From NCBI GenBank assembly GCA_910579335.1, contig CAJTUQ010000006.1, forward strand, positions 12,116-53,247: DNA of 41,132 bases. The letters are read 5' to 3'. The stretch is from an uncultured Dorea sp. (GTDB lineage: Bacteria > Bacillota > Clostridia > Lachnospirales > Lachnospiraceae). The notes below the pieces were generated by a model. It did no database searches. It saw only the letters and a program-made list of their open reading frames with translations, and was not told where the DNA came from. Below are positions 25,661 through 33,625 of this stretch, one piece after another (position 1 is the first letter of the stretch; each line of letters starts with the position of its first letter). Position numbers and translations under genes: made by a program.

Positions 25661-27523
25661 TTACGCAGTATATTTTGCTACGCATACCGCATTCAAAATT
25701 GCCGCAATCATAACCCCTACTTCCGCCAGAATCGCTTCCCACATGCCAAAGTAGCCGACAACTGCCATCAAAAGTACCATTACCTTAATGACAATTGCAA
25801 ACGTTATATTTTCATTGACGACCTTAATCGTCTCTTTCGCTATGCGAATCGCATCTTTTATTTTAAACAGCTCGCCTTTGACAAGAATGACGTCCGCCGC
25901 TTCCACAGCCGCCGCAGAAGCCAAATCTCCCATAGCGATTCCTACATCCGCTCTTGCAAGGACAGGCGCGTCGTTAATGCCGTCGCCCACACAGATAAGC
26001 TTCTCCGAATCATCCTGAATAAACAAAAATTCCTCCAGTTGTTCTACTTTCTCTATCGGCATCAGATTCGTATAAGCATAATCCATGTCCAATTCTTCCG
26101 CGACTTCTCTTCCCGCCCTCTGCGAATCTCCGGTGAGCATTACCAGAACCCCGTTGCACTGCTGTCTCAGGTAATCCAGAGTGTCATAGGCATCCTCCCT
26201 GATTTCATCGGCAATGACAAAATATCCTACGCACTCTTGTCCCACTGCCACATAGACGACAGAGCCTGCCGAATCAACCGCCTCCACCTCTACATTCTGC
26301 TTTTCCATTAACCGCCGGTTGCCTACGTGCACTCTCTTCTCCTCATATGTTGCACTGACACCGTAGCCCGGCTCTTCCTTCACCCTGTATACTTTATTTT
26401 TATCGATGACTCCTGTATACGCTTCAAAAAGAGACTGTGCAATCGGATGGCTGGAATAGCATTCCACATGGGCCGCAAGCTTTAAAAGCTCTCTTTCGCT
26501 CATCCCGAACGCCTTTACCTCCTTCACGGAAAATGTCCCTTCCGTCAGCGTCCCTGTCTTATCAAATACAAAAATATCCGCCTTTGCCAAATCCTCAAGG
26601 TAGTTCCCTCCCTTAATCAGTATTCCCTGACGGGCGGCACAGGCGATTCCGCCGAGGAACGCAATCGGTATGGACATCACAAGCCCGCTCGGACATGCCA
26701 CCACCATAAAAATAAGTCCGCGGTAAATCCATGTATCCCAATTTCCGTAAGAAAATGTCATCGGGGGATAAACCATTACAAGTATTGAAAGCAAAAGCAT
26801 CACCGGAGTATAGATCTTAGAAAACTTTGTAACAAACGTCTCGCTTTCCGCTTTAAGGTTCTGCGCATCCTCAACCATGTTCATAATCTTGGACACCGTA
26901 GAATCCTCGTAGACCTTGATGACCTTCGCTTCTATTACGCCGCTCAGGTTAATGCACCCGCTGTATATTCTGTCCCCCGGCCTTGCAAGCTGAGGAGCCG
27001 CCTCCCCTGTCAAAGCCTTTGTATCAATCGTGGTCACGCCGTTTAGCACTACCGCGTCTACCGGAATCCTCTCACCCGGCTTTATCACGATAATATTGTA
27101 AAGCTGAAGCTCCCACGGCGCCACTTGTATCTCTTCTCCCAGCGTCTTGCGAGTCGCATACGCAGGACGTATGTCCGTCATCTCCGCAATCGAGCGCTTT
27201 GCATTGTCTGTCGCAAACTCTTCAAAAATCAGTCCCAAGTCAAACAAGAGCATAACAAACACGCCTTCAATATACCTTCCGATACCAAAAGCGCCTACCG
27301 TGGCAAGGACGATTAAGATATGCTCGGTCGGGAGCTTCTTCTGCAGCAGCTTCTCTGTCAGTATTTTAAATGAATCAAATCCTATTACGAGATAGGCCGC
27401 AAGAAAAATAGAAAACTTAATCCAATCCGTCACAGTCATGCAGAGCGTCAGGACGACCCCGCAAATATATATCACTACTCCTGTACTATAAATAATACTT
27501 ATTTTCTTCAACTGCGCTGTCAT
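25661..27523 (-). CDS. P1B-type heavy-metal ATPase with atypical CPS transport motif
   Basis: P-type ATPase of the metal-transporting class, 620 residues, without any N-terminal metal-binding domain. It has the TGE phosphatase loop (about 172-174), DKTGTLTEG with phosphorylated Asp321, the SSHP dipeptide of P1B enzymes and GDGINDAPVLARADVG. The membrane metal motif, CPC in zinc/cadmium/copper pumps, reads ACPSGLV: Cys277-Pro278-Ser279 (AGC codon). Near the C-terminus the usual 'aDxGv' reads LAEVGVM (Glu601), while Lys580 is kept. Both changes touch transport-site ligands, so the metal is uncertain. An in-frame TTG ten codons upstream is open, but AAAGGA before the ATG at 27523 sets the start. 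It follows the ArsR gene by 31 bases and is probably induced with it. Confidence 0.88.
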   Translation of the reverse strand: MTAQLKKISIIYSTGVVIYICGVVLTLCMTVTDWIKFSIFLAAYLVIGFDSFKILTEKLLQKKLPTEHILIVLATVGAFGIGRYIEGVFVMLLFDLGLIFEEFATDNAKRSIAEMTDIRPAYATRKTLGEEIQVAPWELQLYNIIVIKPGERIPVDAVVLNGVTTIDTKALTGEAAPQLARPGDRIYSGCINLSGVIEAKVIKVYEDSTVSKIMNMVEDAQNLKAESETFVTKFSKIYTPVMLLLSILVMVYPPMTFSYGNWDTWIYRGLIFMVVACPSGLVMSIPIAFLGGIACAARQGILIKGGNYLEDLAKADIFVFDKTGTLTEGTFSVKEVKAFGMSERELLKLAAHVECYSSHPIAQSLFEAYTGVIDKNKVYRVKEEPGYGVSATYEEKRVHVGNRRLMEKQNVEVEAVDSAGSVVYVAVGQECVGYFVIADEIREDAYDTLDYLRQQCNGVLVMLTGDSQRAGREVAEELDMDYAYTNLMPIEKVEQLEEFLFIQDDSEKLICVGDGINDAPVLARADVGIAMGDLASAAAVEAADVILVKGELFKIKDAIRIAKETIKVVNENITFAIVIKVMVLLMAVVGYFGMWEAILAEVGVMIAAILNAVCVAKYTA

Positions 27524-27554
27524 AATACTTTCCTTTTTTGTATCTATATTCAAA

Positions 27555-27914
27555 TCATTCCTGAATATGCTCCATTCCCTGGCTTATAATATTCTGGATA
27601 TGCCCGTCCGCCAGAAAATAATACACAGTCTTACCCTCTCTGCGGTTTTTCACCAGCTTTGTCTGCTTTAACACCCGAAGCTGATGAGAGATTGCAGACT
27701 GTGTCATTCCAAGAAGCTCCGCCAAATCGCAGACGCACATCTCTGATTCCAGCAGTACGCATAAGATCTTCACTCTTGTCGCATCCCCGAATACTTTATA
27801 AAAATCCGCCAGTTCATTTAAAAGTCCCTCCGCCGGCAGCAATTTTTTTACCTTTTGTATCATATCATCGTGAACACACGTTACGTCACAGCATTCAACC
27901 TCAGTTTTTCCCAT
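27555..27914 (-). CDS. ArsR/SmtB-family metal-sensing repressor, CadC-like
   Basis: 119-residue winged-helix repressor. Metal-sensing ligands of both classic sites are visible: N-terminal Cys8/Cys9 and Cys13 with Cys60 and Cys62 in EMCVCDLAELLG (the alpha3N site of CadC, which binds Cd, Pb or Bi), and C-terminal Asp103, His105, His116 and Glu119 spaced as in the alpha5 zinc site of SmtB/CzrA. The recognition helix is TQSAISHQLRVLKQ. An upstream in-frame extension exists, but GGAAGGATAT before the ATG at 27914 marks the start. It lies between two P1B ATPases and has its own promoter within a 14-base inverted repeat, so it is likely autoregulated. Confidence 0.92.
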   Translation of the reverse strand: MGKTEVECCDVTCVHDDMIQKVKKLLPAEGLLNELADFYKVFGDATRVKILCVLLESEMCVCDLAELLGMTQSAISHQLRVLKQTKLVKNRREGKTVYYFLADGHIQNIISQGMEHIQE

Positions 27915-27961
27915 ATATCCTTCCCTTTCATATTGAATATGCGAATACACGTCCAATATTA

Positions 27962-28003
27962 ATTATGCCAAATGGTCAAATCTATTGCAACCACTTGGCA
28001 TAA
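27962..28003 (-). promoter_or_regulatory. ArsR promoter inside a long inverted repeat (operator)
   Basis: Minus-strand promoter TTGCAA (27985-27990), 17 bases, CATAAT (27962-27967). Arms TTATGCCAAATGGT (27963-27976) and ACCACTTGGCATAA (27990-28003) pair at 13 of 14 positions around 13 bases, spanning the whole promoter. This is the expected arrangement for repression by an ArsR/SmtB dimer. Confidence 0.75.
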
Positions 28004-28020
28004 AGTTAATAAAAACGTAA

Positions 28021-30354
28021 TTATTTTTTATAAAGTACACGTATAGAGTTCAGCACGCAAAGCATTGCAACGCCCGTATCGGCAAAAACCGCCATCCACA
28101 TATTCGCATATCCCGCAAACCCTAATATCATTACAAGCAGTTTGACCGCCAGGGCAAACACTACATTCTGCATAGCGACCCGCCCGGTATTTTTTGCTAT
28201 CCTGACAGCATCTGCAATCGCATTCACCGAAGACGTCATAAACACCACGTCAGCCGCTTCAATCGCAGCATCCGCGCCGCTTCCCATCGCCGCTCCCACG
28301 TCGGCTCCCGCAAGTACCGGCGCATCATTAATTCCATCTCCGACAAACATTACAGCGCCATGATTTTTACGGATGTCCTGCAGATGCACAAGCTTTTCCT
28401 GCGGCAGGAGCTGTGCATGTACCTCTTCAATACCTGTCTTGTCTGCCACAGCGTACGCATTCCTCTCTGCGTCTCCTGTAAGCATTGCCGTAAAAAGACC
28501 TTCCTTCTTCATACTTTGTACGGCTTTTGCCGCCTCTTCCTTTATAATATCATTGATAACCAAATACCCTTCCAATTCCCCGCCAACAGCAACAAGAACC
28601 TCTGTACCGGCTCCTTCATCGCAAAACAGCGCTATATCTATCCCGTTTTCTTCCATCAAAGCCGCATTTCCGCAGAGTACCGTTCCTTCCGAAAACTCAG
28701 CCCTAATACCTTTTCCAGATATTTCCCGGACCTCCTTCGGCCTCACAAGCTCCAGCCCTCTATCCCTTGCCTCCCTGACAATACTGTTACCGATTGGATG
28801 GGTGGAATGAAGCTCGCAGTTCGCTGCTATCGTAAGAATCTGCTTCTCCGTCAGCCTGCGCAGCGAAACAACCTTCTCAACTGCAAAATTCCCTTTCGTA
28901 AGAGTACCCGTCTTATCCATGACTACGGTCCTTACATCCTTCAACGCTTCAATAGCCAAGCCGCCTTTAAATAAAATTCCTTTTTTAGAGCCTGCCCCGA
29001 TTCCGGAAAAAAATGCCAGCGGTACGCTGAGCACAAGGGCACAAGGACAGCTGATAACAAGAAAAGTAATCGCCGTATACACCCAATGTTCCCAGTTTCC
29101 GCTTACCAATGACGGTACAACCGCCGTAAGCACTGCCGCAGCAACGACCGCCGGCGTATATGTCCTTGCAAACCTTGTGATAAAGCGGTCTATCTTCGGT
29201 TTGCTTGCCGCCGCATTTTCTACGGAATCAAGAATCCTTGTCACCATAGATTCTTTCAGCGGCTTTAAAACCTCTACTTTTAAGGCGCCCTGCTCATTTA
29301 CACACCCTGATATAACTTCCATGCCTGCACAGACACGCACCGGAACAGGCTCGCCCGTTACAGGCGACGTATCAATCCTGCTCTCTCCGTCCATTACTTT
29401 TCCGTCAAGCGGAATACGGTCGCCCGGACGAATCATAATCATGTCGCCAGTCTTTGCTTCTCCTGCAGGTATCTCCCTCACATCTTCTCCATCTATTAAA
29501 TTTACCACTTCCGGACGCAGGTCCACTGCTTCCATGATTTGAGAACGGCTTCGCTCTACCGCCGCATCCTCAAAAAATTCACCTACACGGTAGAAGAGCA
29601 TAACTCCTACCGCTTCTGCAAAATCTCCAATTACAAATGCAGCGGCCGTCGCAACACTCATCAAAAAATTCTCGTCGAATACCCTCCCGTTCTTTAAGTT
29701 TTTCAGCGCTTTCCATACAATCTCAAGCCCCAAAACCAAATAGGCGGCAACAAATAACACCTTATTGGCAAATGGTAGCGCTGTTGTATTTTCCATGACA
29801 ATCCCGGCAATAAAAAGAAACGCTCCAAAACCAATTTCCAAAATATTCGTCCTGTTTGTCTCAAAAAAGCTTTTCTTCTCCTTCTTTTCCGCCGCTTTGA
29901 CCTCCTGCGGGACTACAACGACTTCTGATTCTATAGATGCACAGAGCTTCTGCAGCGCCGGCAGAAGATTCTCTTGATGTTTTGATGCTACTGTAAGCTT
30001 TTTTGTCGCAAATGTAATTACCGCCGCATCCACCTCAGGCAGCGCATTAATCTTTCTCTCCATTTTTGCCGCACAGTTCGCACATCCGAGATTCTCCAAT
30101 ATATAGGTTTTCCGGGGCACGCCGACAGGCAGTCGATGATCTTCAAAAAACGCTTCCTCTGCGCAGCCGTCGCCATGACTGCCGCGGCTGTGATGATGGT
30201 CATGGCCGCATCCGCATTCCTCTTTGTGATGGTGCTCATGGCTGCATCCGCATTCCTCTTCGTGATGGTGCTCATGGCCGCATCCGCATTCCTCTTTATG
30301 ATGGTGTTTATGTTCATGGATGTCACTTTGTTCTTGTATTTTTTGTTCTTTCAT
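28021..30354 (-). CDS. Zinc/cadmium/lead-type P1B ATPase with His/Cys-rich N-terminal tail
   Basis: Metal-exporting P-type ATPase, 777 residues. It begins with a histidine- and cysteine-rich tail (about 12-66) made of three 12-residue units (HHHKEECGCGHE and variants), then an HMA domain with GCANCAAK (Cys91, Cys94), TGEPVP (333-338), the transport motif SCPCALV (Cys436 and Cys438), DKTGTLT with Asp480, STHP, and GDGINDAPVL. The C-terminal AVKLLVM Lys and FADTGVA Asp, ligands of the ZntA-type site, are intact, pointing to Zn/Cd/Pb. AGGAG is nine bases before the ATG. Its own promoter region has a 16-base inverted repeat different from that of the downstream ArsR gene. Confidence 0.92.
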   Translation of the reverse strand: MKEQKIQEQSDIHEHKHHHKEECGCGHEHHHEEECGCSHEHHHKEECGCGHDHHHSRGSHGDGCAEEAFFEDHRLPVGVPRKTYILENLGCANCAAKMERKINALPEVDAAVITFATKKLTVASKHQENLLPALQKLCASIESEVVVVPQEVKAAEKKEKKSFFETNRTNILEIGFGAFLFIAGIVMENTTALPFANKVLFVAAYLVLGLEIVWKALKNLKNGRVFDENFLMSVATAAAFVIGDFAEAVGVMLFYRVGEFFEDAAVERSRSQIMEAVDLRPEVVNLIDGEDVREIPAGEAKTGDMIMIRPGDRIPLDGKVMDGESRIDTSPVTGEPVPVRVCAGMEVISGCVNEQGALKVEVLKPLKESMVTRILDSVENAAASKPKIDRFITRFARTYTPAVVAAAVLTAVVPSLVSGNWEHWVYTAITFLVISCPCALVLSVPLAFFSGIGAGSKKGILFKGGLAIEALKDVRTVVMDKTGTLTKGNFAVEKVVSLRRLTEKQILTIAANCELHSTHPIGNSIVREARDRGLELVRPKEVREISGKGIRAEFSEGTVLCGNAALMEENGIDIALFCDEGAGTEVLVAVGGELEGYLVINDIIKEEAAKAVQSMKKEGLFTAMLTGDAERNAYAVADKTGIEEVHAQLLPQEKLVHLQDIRKNHGAVMFVGDGINDAPVLAGADVGAAMGSGADAAIEAADVVFMTSSVNAIADAVRIAKNTGRVAMQNVVFALAVKLLVMILGFAGYANMWMAVFADTGVAMLCVLNSIRVLYKK
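30190..30306. repeat. 36-bp tandem repeat in the ATPase tail
   Basis: Three consecutive copies of a 36-base unit encode HHHKEECGCGHE-like 12-mers (residues 17-55). Copies differ by a few bases that mostly alter single residues (K/E, G/S, E/D). In-frame unit length allows copy-number change. Confidence 0.85.
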
Positions 30355-30377
30355 AATGCTGTTCTCCTGACTCCTTG

Positions 30378-30444
30378 TTTACTATATATGAACGATTATT
30401 CATATGTTCATATATAGTAAATCACAAGTGGAGTGCTTTGTCAA
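30378..30444 (-). promoter_or_regulatory. Promoter and operator of the His-rich ATPase gene
   Basis: Minus strand TTGACA (30439-30444), then TACTAT (30414-30419) after a long 19-base spacer. Perfect 16-base arms TTTACTATATATGAAC / GTTCATATATAGTAAA (30378-30393 and 30406-30421) with a 12-base spacer cover the -10 and start region. TGAAC...GTTCA cores are like ArsR/SmtB-family sites. The long spacer also recalls MerR-type promoters, but the repeat is not between the boxes. Confidence 0.65.
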
Positions 30445-30462
30445 CACTTATCTATTCTTTAA

Positions 30463-30515
30463 TGAAAAAAACGGCTAAAATCCGGCTTCTATAATAGAGT
30501 CAGATTTTAACCGTT
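30463..30515 (-). terminator. Terminator of rubrerythrin gene
   Basis: Arms AACGGCTAAAATC / GATTTTAACCGTT pair with one mismatch around a 20-base loop, followed on the minus strand by TTTTTTTC. Confidence 0.75.
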
Positions 30516-30545
30516 TTCCGTCTTCTGCAAATGTTTTCAATAACA

Positions 30546-31082
30546 TTAATAGTTCTTTGCATGCACCTCAAAGTAGCTCTTCGGATGCGCACATACCGGA
30601 CATACTTCCGGCGCACAGGTACCGACTGCAATGTGCCCGCAGTTTCTGCATTCCCATACCTTCACTTCGCTTTTTGCAAAGACTTCCTTCGTCTCTACAT
30701 TTTTCAAAAGTGCACGGTATCTCTCCTCATGGTGCTTCTCAATCTCTGCGACTTTGCGGAATTTCTCTGCCAGTTCCAAAAAGCCTTCCTCTTCCGCTGT
30801 CTTGGCAAACCCCTCATACATGTCTGTCCATTCAAAATTTTCCCCTGCTGCAGCTGATTCAAGATTCTCTGCCGTGCTGCCGATTCCCTGAAGCTCCTTA
30901 AACCACATCTTTGCATGTTCTTTTTCGTTGTCCGCAGTTTTTAAAAACAATGATGAAATCTGCTCATACCCTTCCTTCTTTGCCACAGAAGCAAAATATG
31001 TATACTTATTTCTGGCCTGCGATTCCCCCGCAAATGCCGCCTCAAGATTCTTTTGTGTCTGGCTCCCTTCGTATTTACTCAT
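30546..31082 (-). CDS. Rubrerythrin
   Basis: Non-haem di-iron peroxidase of anaerobes, reducing hydrogen peroxide in the cytoplasm. The N-terminal ferritin-like domain carries Glu20 in AFAGESQARNKY and the NEKEH motif (52-56), with further carboxylates in AEIEKHHEERY; the C-terminal rubredoxin domain has two cysteine pairs, WECRNCGH and CPVC. 178 residues. It has its own promoter and terminator, so it is monocistronic, next to metal-export genes. Confidence 0.95.
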   Translation of the reverse strand: MSKYEGSQTQKNLEAAFAGESQARNKYTYFASVAKKEGYEQISSLFLKTADNEKEHAKMWFKELQGIGSTAENLESAAAGENFEWTDMYEGFAKTAEEEGFLELAEKFRKVAEIEKHHEERYRALLKNVETKEVFAKSEVKVWECRNCGHIAVGTCAPEVCPVCAHPKSYFEVHAKNY

Positions 31083-31123
31083 AATATTCTCCTTTTATCA
31101 TTGGTTTTCTTCGCTGTCTCTTT

Positions 31124-31152
31124 ATTATATCATTCTCTTCTCTGTTAATCAA
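31124..31152 (-). promoter_or_regulatory. Sigma-A promoter of rubrerythrin
   Basis: Minus strand TTGATT (31147-31152), 17 bases, TATAAT (31124-31129), about 40 bases before the ATG. No PerR- or Fur-like palindrome is obvious around it. Confidence 0.7.
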
Positions 31153-31207
31153 ACGTGAAAATCCACGATGCGTATAAAACGCCAGACGTTTGCCCTTTCC
31201 CGCAAAT

Positions 31208-31879
31208 TTACTCTTCTATCTGCCAATCTATCGGCTCTGCGCCATGTGACGCAAGAAAATGATTCGTCTGGCTGAACGGTTTGCTTCCAAAGAATCCTCT
31301 GTAAGCAGACAGCGGGCTTGGATGAGGCGCTTTCAAAATCAGATGATTCGGATTGGTCAGCATTTTTTCCTTCTTTTGGGCCGGCGCTCCCCACAAAATA
31401 AACACCATCGGCCTGTTTTGTCCATTTAACGCCATAATCGCAGCATCCGTAAATTCTTCCCACCCAATACCTCTGTGGGAATTGGCCTGGTGCGCCCGCA
31501 CCGTAAGCACGGTATTGAGCATAAGAACCCCCTGCTTCGCCCATTTTGTAAGATGGCCGTGGCTCGGAATAGCACACCCCAAATCATCATGGAGCTCTTT
31601 ATATATATTCACAAGTGACGGCGGAATTTCCACGCCCTTTTTCACGGAAAAGCACAGTCCATGCGCCTGCCCATTATTATGGTAAGGATCCTGTCCAAGA
31701 ATAACTACCTTCACCTGATGCAGAGGAGTCAGATGAAAGGCATTAAAGATATCATCCGCCGGAGGGAAAATTAATCTCGTCTTATACTCCTCGTTTACTG
31801 TCTCAAAAAGCTTTTTGTAATAAGGTTTTTTAAATTCATCCTTTAAGGCATCCAGCCAGTCATTATTAATCGCCGCCAT
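31208..31879 (-). CDS. ung: Uracil-DNA glycosylase
   Basis: Family 1 UDG, removing uracil from DNA to start base excision repair. Water-activating motif GQDPYH (62-67, Asp64) and the C-terminal minor-groove loop HPSPLSAYRG are intact. 223 residues, standard. GAGGAGG precedes the ATG. It lies 28 bases after hisF, apparently co-transcribed. Confidence 0.97.
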   Translation of the reverse strand: MAAINNDWLDALKDEFKKPYYKKLFETVNEEYKTRLIFPPADDIFNAFHLTPLHQVKVVILGQDPYHNNGQAHGLCFSVKKGVEIPPSLVNIYKELHDDLGCAIPSHGHLTKWAKQGVLMLNTVLTVRAHQANSHRGIGWEEFTDAAIMALNGQNRPMVFILWGAPAQKKEKMLTNPNHLILKAPHPSPLSAYRGFFGSKPFSQTNHFLASHGAEPIDWQIEE

Positions 31880-31907
31880 AACAAACCTCCTCTTTCTATC
31901 CTTTGTT

Positions 31908-32669
31908 TTACAGTCTTACGGATACGCCTCTGTCCCGCAGGTATTCCTTCACTTCCCGTATCTCCAGCTCCTTATAATGGAACAGGGATGCCGCCAGCGC
32001 AGCATCTGCTTTTGCGTCTGTCAGCGACTCATAGAAATGCTCCAGCGTCCCCGCACCGCCGGAGGCAATCACCGGAACAGACACTGCATCCGCAACTGCC
32101 TTCGTCAGCTCCAAATCATACCCTGCCTTGGTTCCGTCGCAGTCCATACTTGTAAGCAATATTTCCCCCGCTCCAAGCTTCTCTGCATTCACCGCCCATT
32201 CCACCGCATCAATACCTACGTCGATGCGCCCGCCGTTTTTATAGATGTTCCATCCACTTCCGTCATCCCGTCTCTTTGCATCAATTGCCACTACCACGCA
32301 CTGGCTCCCGAACTTGTCGGCGGCATCGGATATCAGGCGGGGAGTATTTATCGCAGAAGAATTGATGGATATCTTGTCCGCTCCTTCTCTGAGAAGCGCC
32401 CTGAAATCATCAACCGTTCGGATTCCCCCTCCCACTGTAAACGGGATAAACACTGTCTCCGCAACTCTGCGCACCATGTCCGCCACTGTACTGCGCGCAT
32501 CAGAGGACGCGGTAATATCCAAAAACACCAATTCATCCGCCCCTGCTTTGTCATAAGCCTTTCCAATTTCTACCGGGTCCCCGGCGTCCTTAAGTTCCAC
32601 AAAATTTACACCTTTCACTACCCGTCCGCCTTTAACGTCCAGACACGGAATTATTCTTTTTGTATGCAT
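31908..32669 (-). CDS. hisF: Imidazole glycerol phosphate synthase, cyclase subunit
   Basis: TIM-barrel subunit that joins ammonia to PRFAR, giving imidazole glycerol phosphate and AICAR. Catalytic Asp11 in IPCLDVKGGRVVKG and the DCDG motif in LTSMDCDGTKAGYD are present, as are phosphate loops VGGGIRT and IASGGAGT. 253 residues. GGAGG precedes the ATG. Its partner hisH is 39 bases upstream; the other his genes are not in the window. The by-product AICAR is a substrate of the purine pair 1 kb away. Confidence 0.97.
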   Translation of the reverse strand: MHTKRIIPCLDVKGGRVVKGVNFVELKDAGDPVEIGKAYDKAGADELVFLDITASSDARSTVADMVRRVAETVFIPFTVGGGIRTVDDFRALLREGADKISINSSAINTPRLISDAADKFGSQCVVVAIDAKRRDDGSGWNIYKNGGRIDVGIDAVEWAVNAEKLGAGEILLTSMDCDGTKAGYDLELTKAVADAVSVPVIASGGAGTLEHFYESLTDAKADAALAASLFHYKELEIREVKEYLRDRGVSVRL

Positions 32670-32708
32670 CTATCTTCCTCCATCCGTTAACTTTCTATCA
32701 GTCCGCCT

Positions 32709-33314
32709 TTACAGCTCTACAAAGTTTTTCAATATCTGAAGTCCCGTCTCACTGCTTTTTTCAGGATGGAACTGACACGCAAATACATTGTCCTTCTCAA
32801 CCGAAGCATGAATGCAGGTACCGTATTCCGCCGCCGCAGTGACGATGCTCTCATCTTCCGCTTTCAAATAGTAAGAATGTACAAAATATACATAGGAATC
32901 TTCTAAAATCCCAGTAAACAGCCTGCCCTGATTCGGAAATGTCAAAGAATTCCACCCTATATGCGGTATCTTTAACCCTGGATATTCCGGAATACGCAGA
33001 ATCTCTCCCTTTAATATGCCAAGTCCGTCCACTCCCGGCGACTCATCGCTTCTGTCAAACAGCAGCTGCAGTCCGAGGCAGATACCGAGAAACGGCGTAT
33101 TATTTTCTACCACCTTGTAAATTACCTCTTCCAGTCTATATTGATGGAGCTTCCCCATCGCATCCCCAAATGCTCCGACACCCGGCAAAATAACCTTCTC
33201 TGCCTCAAGTATTACATCCTTCTCTCTCGTCACTACCGCTTCCTGCCCAAGAAATTGCAGCGCCTTTTCAACACTTCTGATATTGCCTGCGTCATAATCT
33301 ATAATTGCTATCAT
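32709..33314 (-). CDS. hisH: Imidazole glycerol phosphate synthase, glutaminase subunit
   Basis: Class I glutamine amidotransferase feeding ammonia to HisF. The nucleophile Cys79 lies in LGICLGLQLLF and the His-Glu of the triad in CQFHPEKS. The frame is open to 33374 from a GTG, but GGGAGG before the ATG at 33314 and the family start MIAIIDYDAGN set 201 residues. Its leader carries a perfect eight-base hairpin just before the ribosome-binding site and two 18-base direct repeats. Confidence 0.95.
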   Translation of the reverse strand: MIAIIDYDAGNIRSVEKALQFLGQEAVVTREKDVILEAEKVILPGVGAFGDAMGKLHQYRLEEVIYKVVENNTPFLGICLGLQLLFDRSDESPGVDGLGILKGEILRIPEYPGLKIPHIGWNSLTFPNQGRLFTGILEDSYVYFVHSYYLKAEDESIVTAAAEYGTCIHASVEKDNVFACQFHPEKSSETGLQILKNFVEL

Positions 33315-33329
33315 TCGTCCCTCCCTGCT

Positions 33330-33357
33330 GCAGATACGGGAAACGCCATGTATCTGC
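33330..33357 (-). promoter_or_regulatory. Leader hairpin before hisH
   Basis: Perfect arms GCAGATAC / GTATCTGC with a 12-base loop lie a few bases upstream of the hisH ribosome-binding site on the minus-strand transcript. It could modulate translation or stabilise the message. Confidence 0.45.
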
Positions 33358-33373
33358 GGTATCTTTTTATTCA

Positions 33374-33424
33374 CTTTTACAAATCGCTGCTTTTAACAGA
33401 TTCTTTCTTTTACAAATCGCTGCT
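33374..33424. repeat. Two 18-bp direct repeats in the hisH leader
   Basis: CTTTTACAAATCGCTGCT occurs exactly at 33374-33391 and 33407-33424, a 33-base period. They lie between the probable promoter and the hairpin. Confidence 0.85.
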
Positions 33425-33444
33425 CTGTATGTACAAACATAGTT

Positions 33445-33473
33445 ATTTTACCATACATCACCGTGTTTTTCCA
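33445..33473 (-). promoter_or_regulatory. Probable promoter of hisH-hisF-ung
   Basis: Minus strand TGGAAA (33468-33473), 17 bases, TAAAAT (33445-33450) with TGG in front, an extended -10. The -35 is poor. Confidence 0.45.
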
Positions 33474-33583
33474 CTTTGTTTTCCGGCATGCAAATCCTTA
33501 TTCTCTTCTGAAGAATCGCATCGCTTCTGCCGTCGCTTTTATCTGTCATAGCTTAAAATTGAATAATGCCGCATATTCCAGCG

Positions 33584-33625
33584 CACAAAAAGAACGCTCC
33601 GCATATGCGGGACGTTCTTTTTGTG
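33584..33625 (-). terminator. Terminator of the purO-purH-like operon
   Basis: Thirteen-base perfect outer arms CACAAAAAGAACG / CGTTCTTTTTGTG plus an inner CCGCAT/ATGCGG stem. The T-rich arm lets it work in both directions. Confidence 0.85.

Noticed and set aside
30066..30417. Plus-strand frames opposite the His-rich ATPase tail
   Set aside because: They mirror the 36-base repeat; the opposite strand has clear HMA and ATPase motifs.
31154..31191. Terminator after ung
   Set aside because: Two small stems (AAACG/CGTTT and CGTG/CACG) are present but short and without a T tract, so I do not list them.
33315..33480. T-box or histidine attenuator before hisH
   Set aside because: No GGTGG-ACCGCG antiterminator core, no run of His codons and no terminator before hisH.
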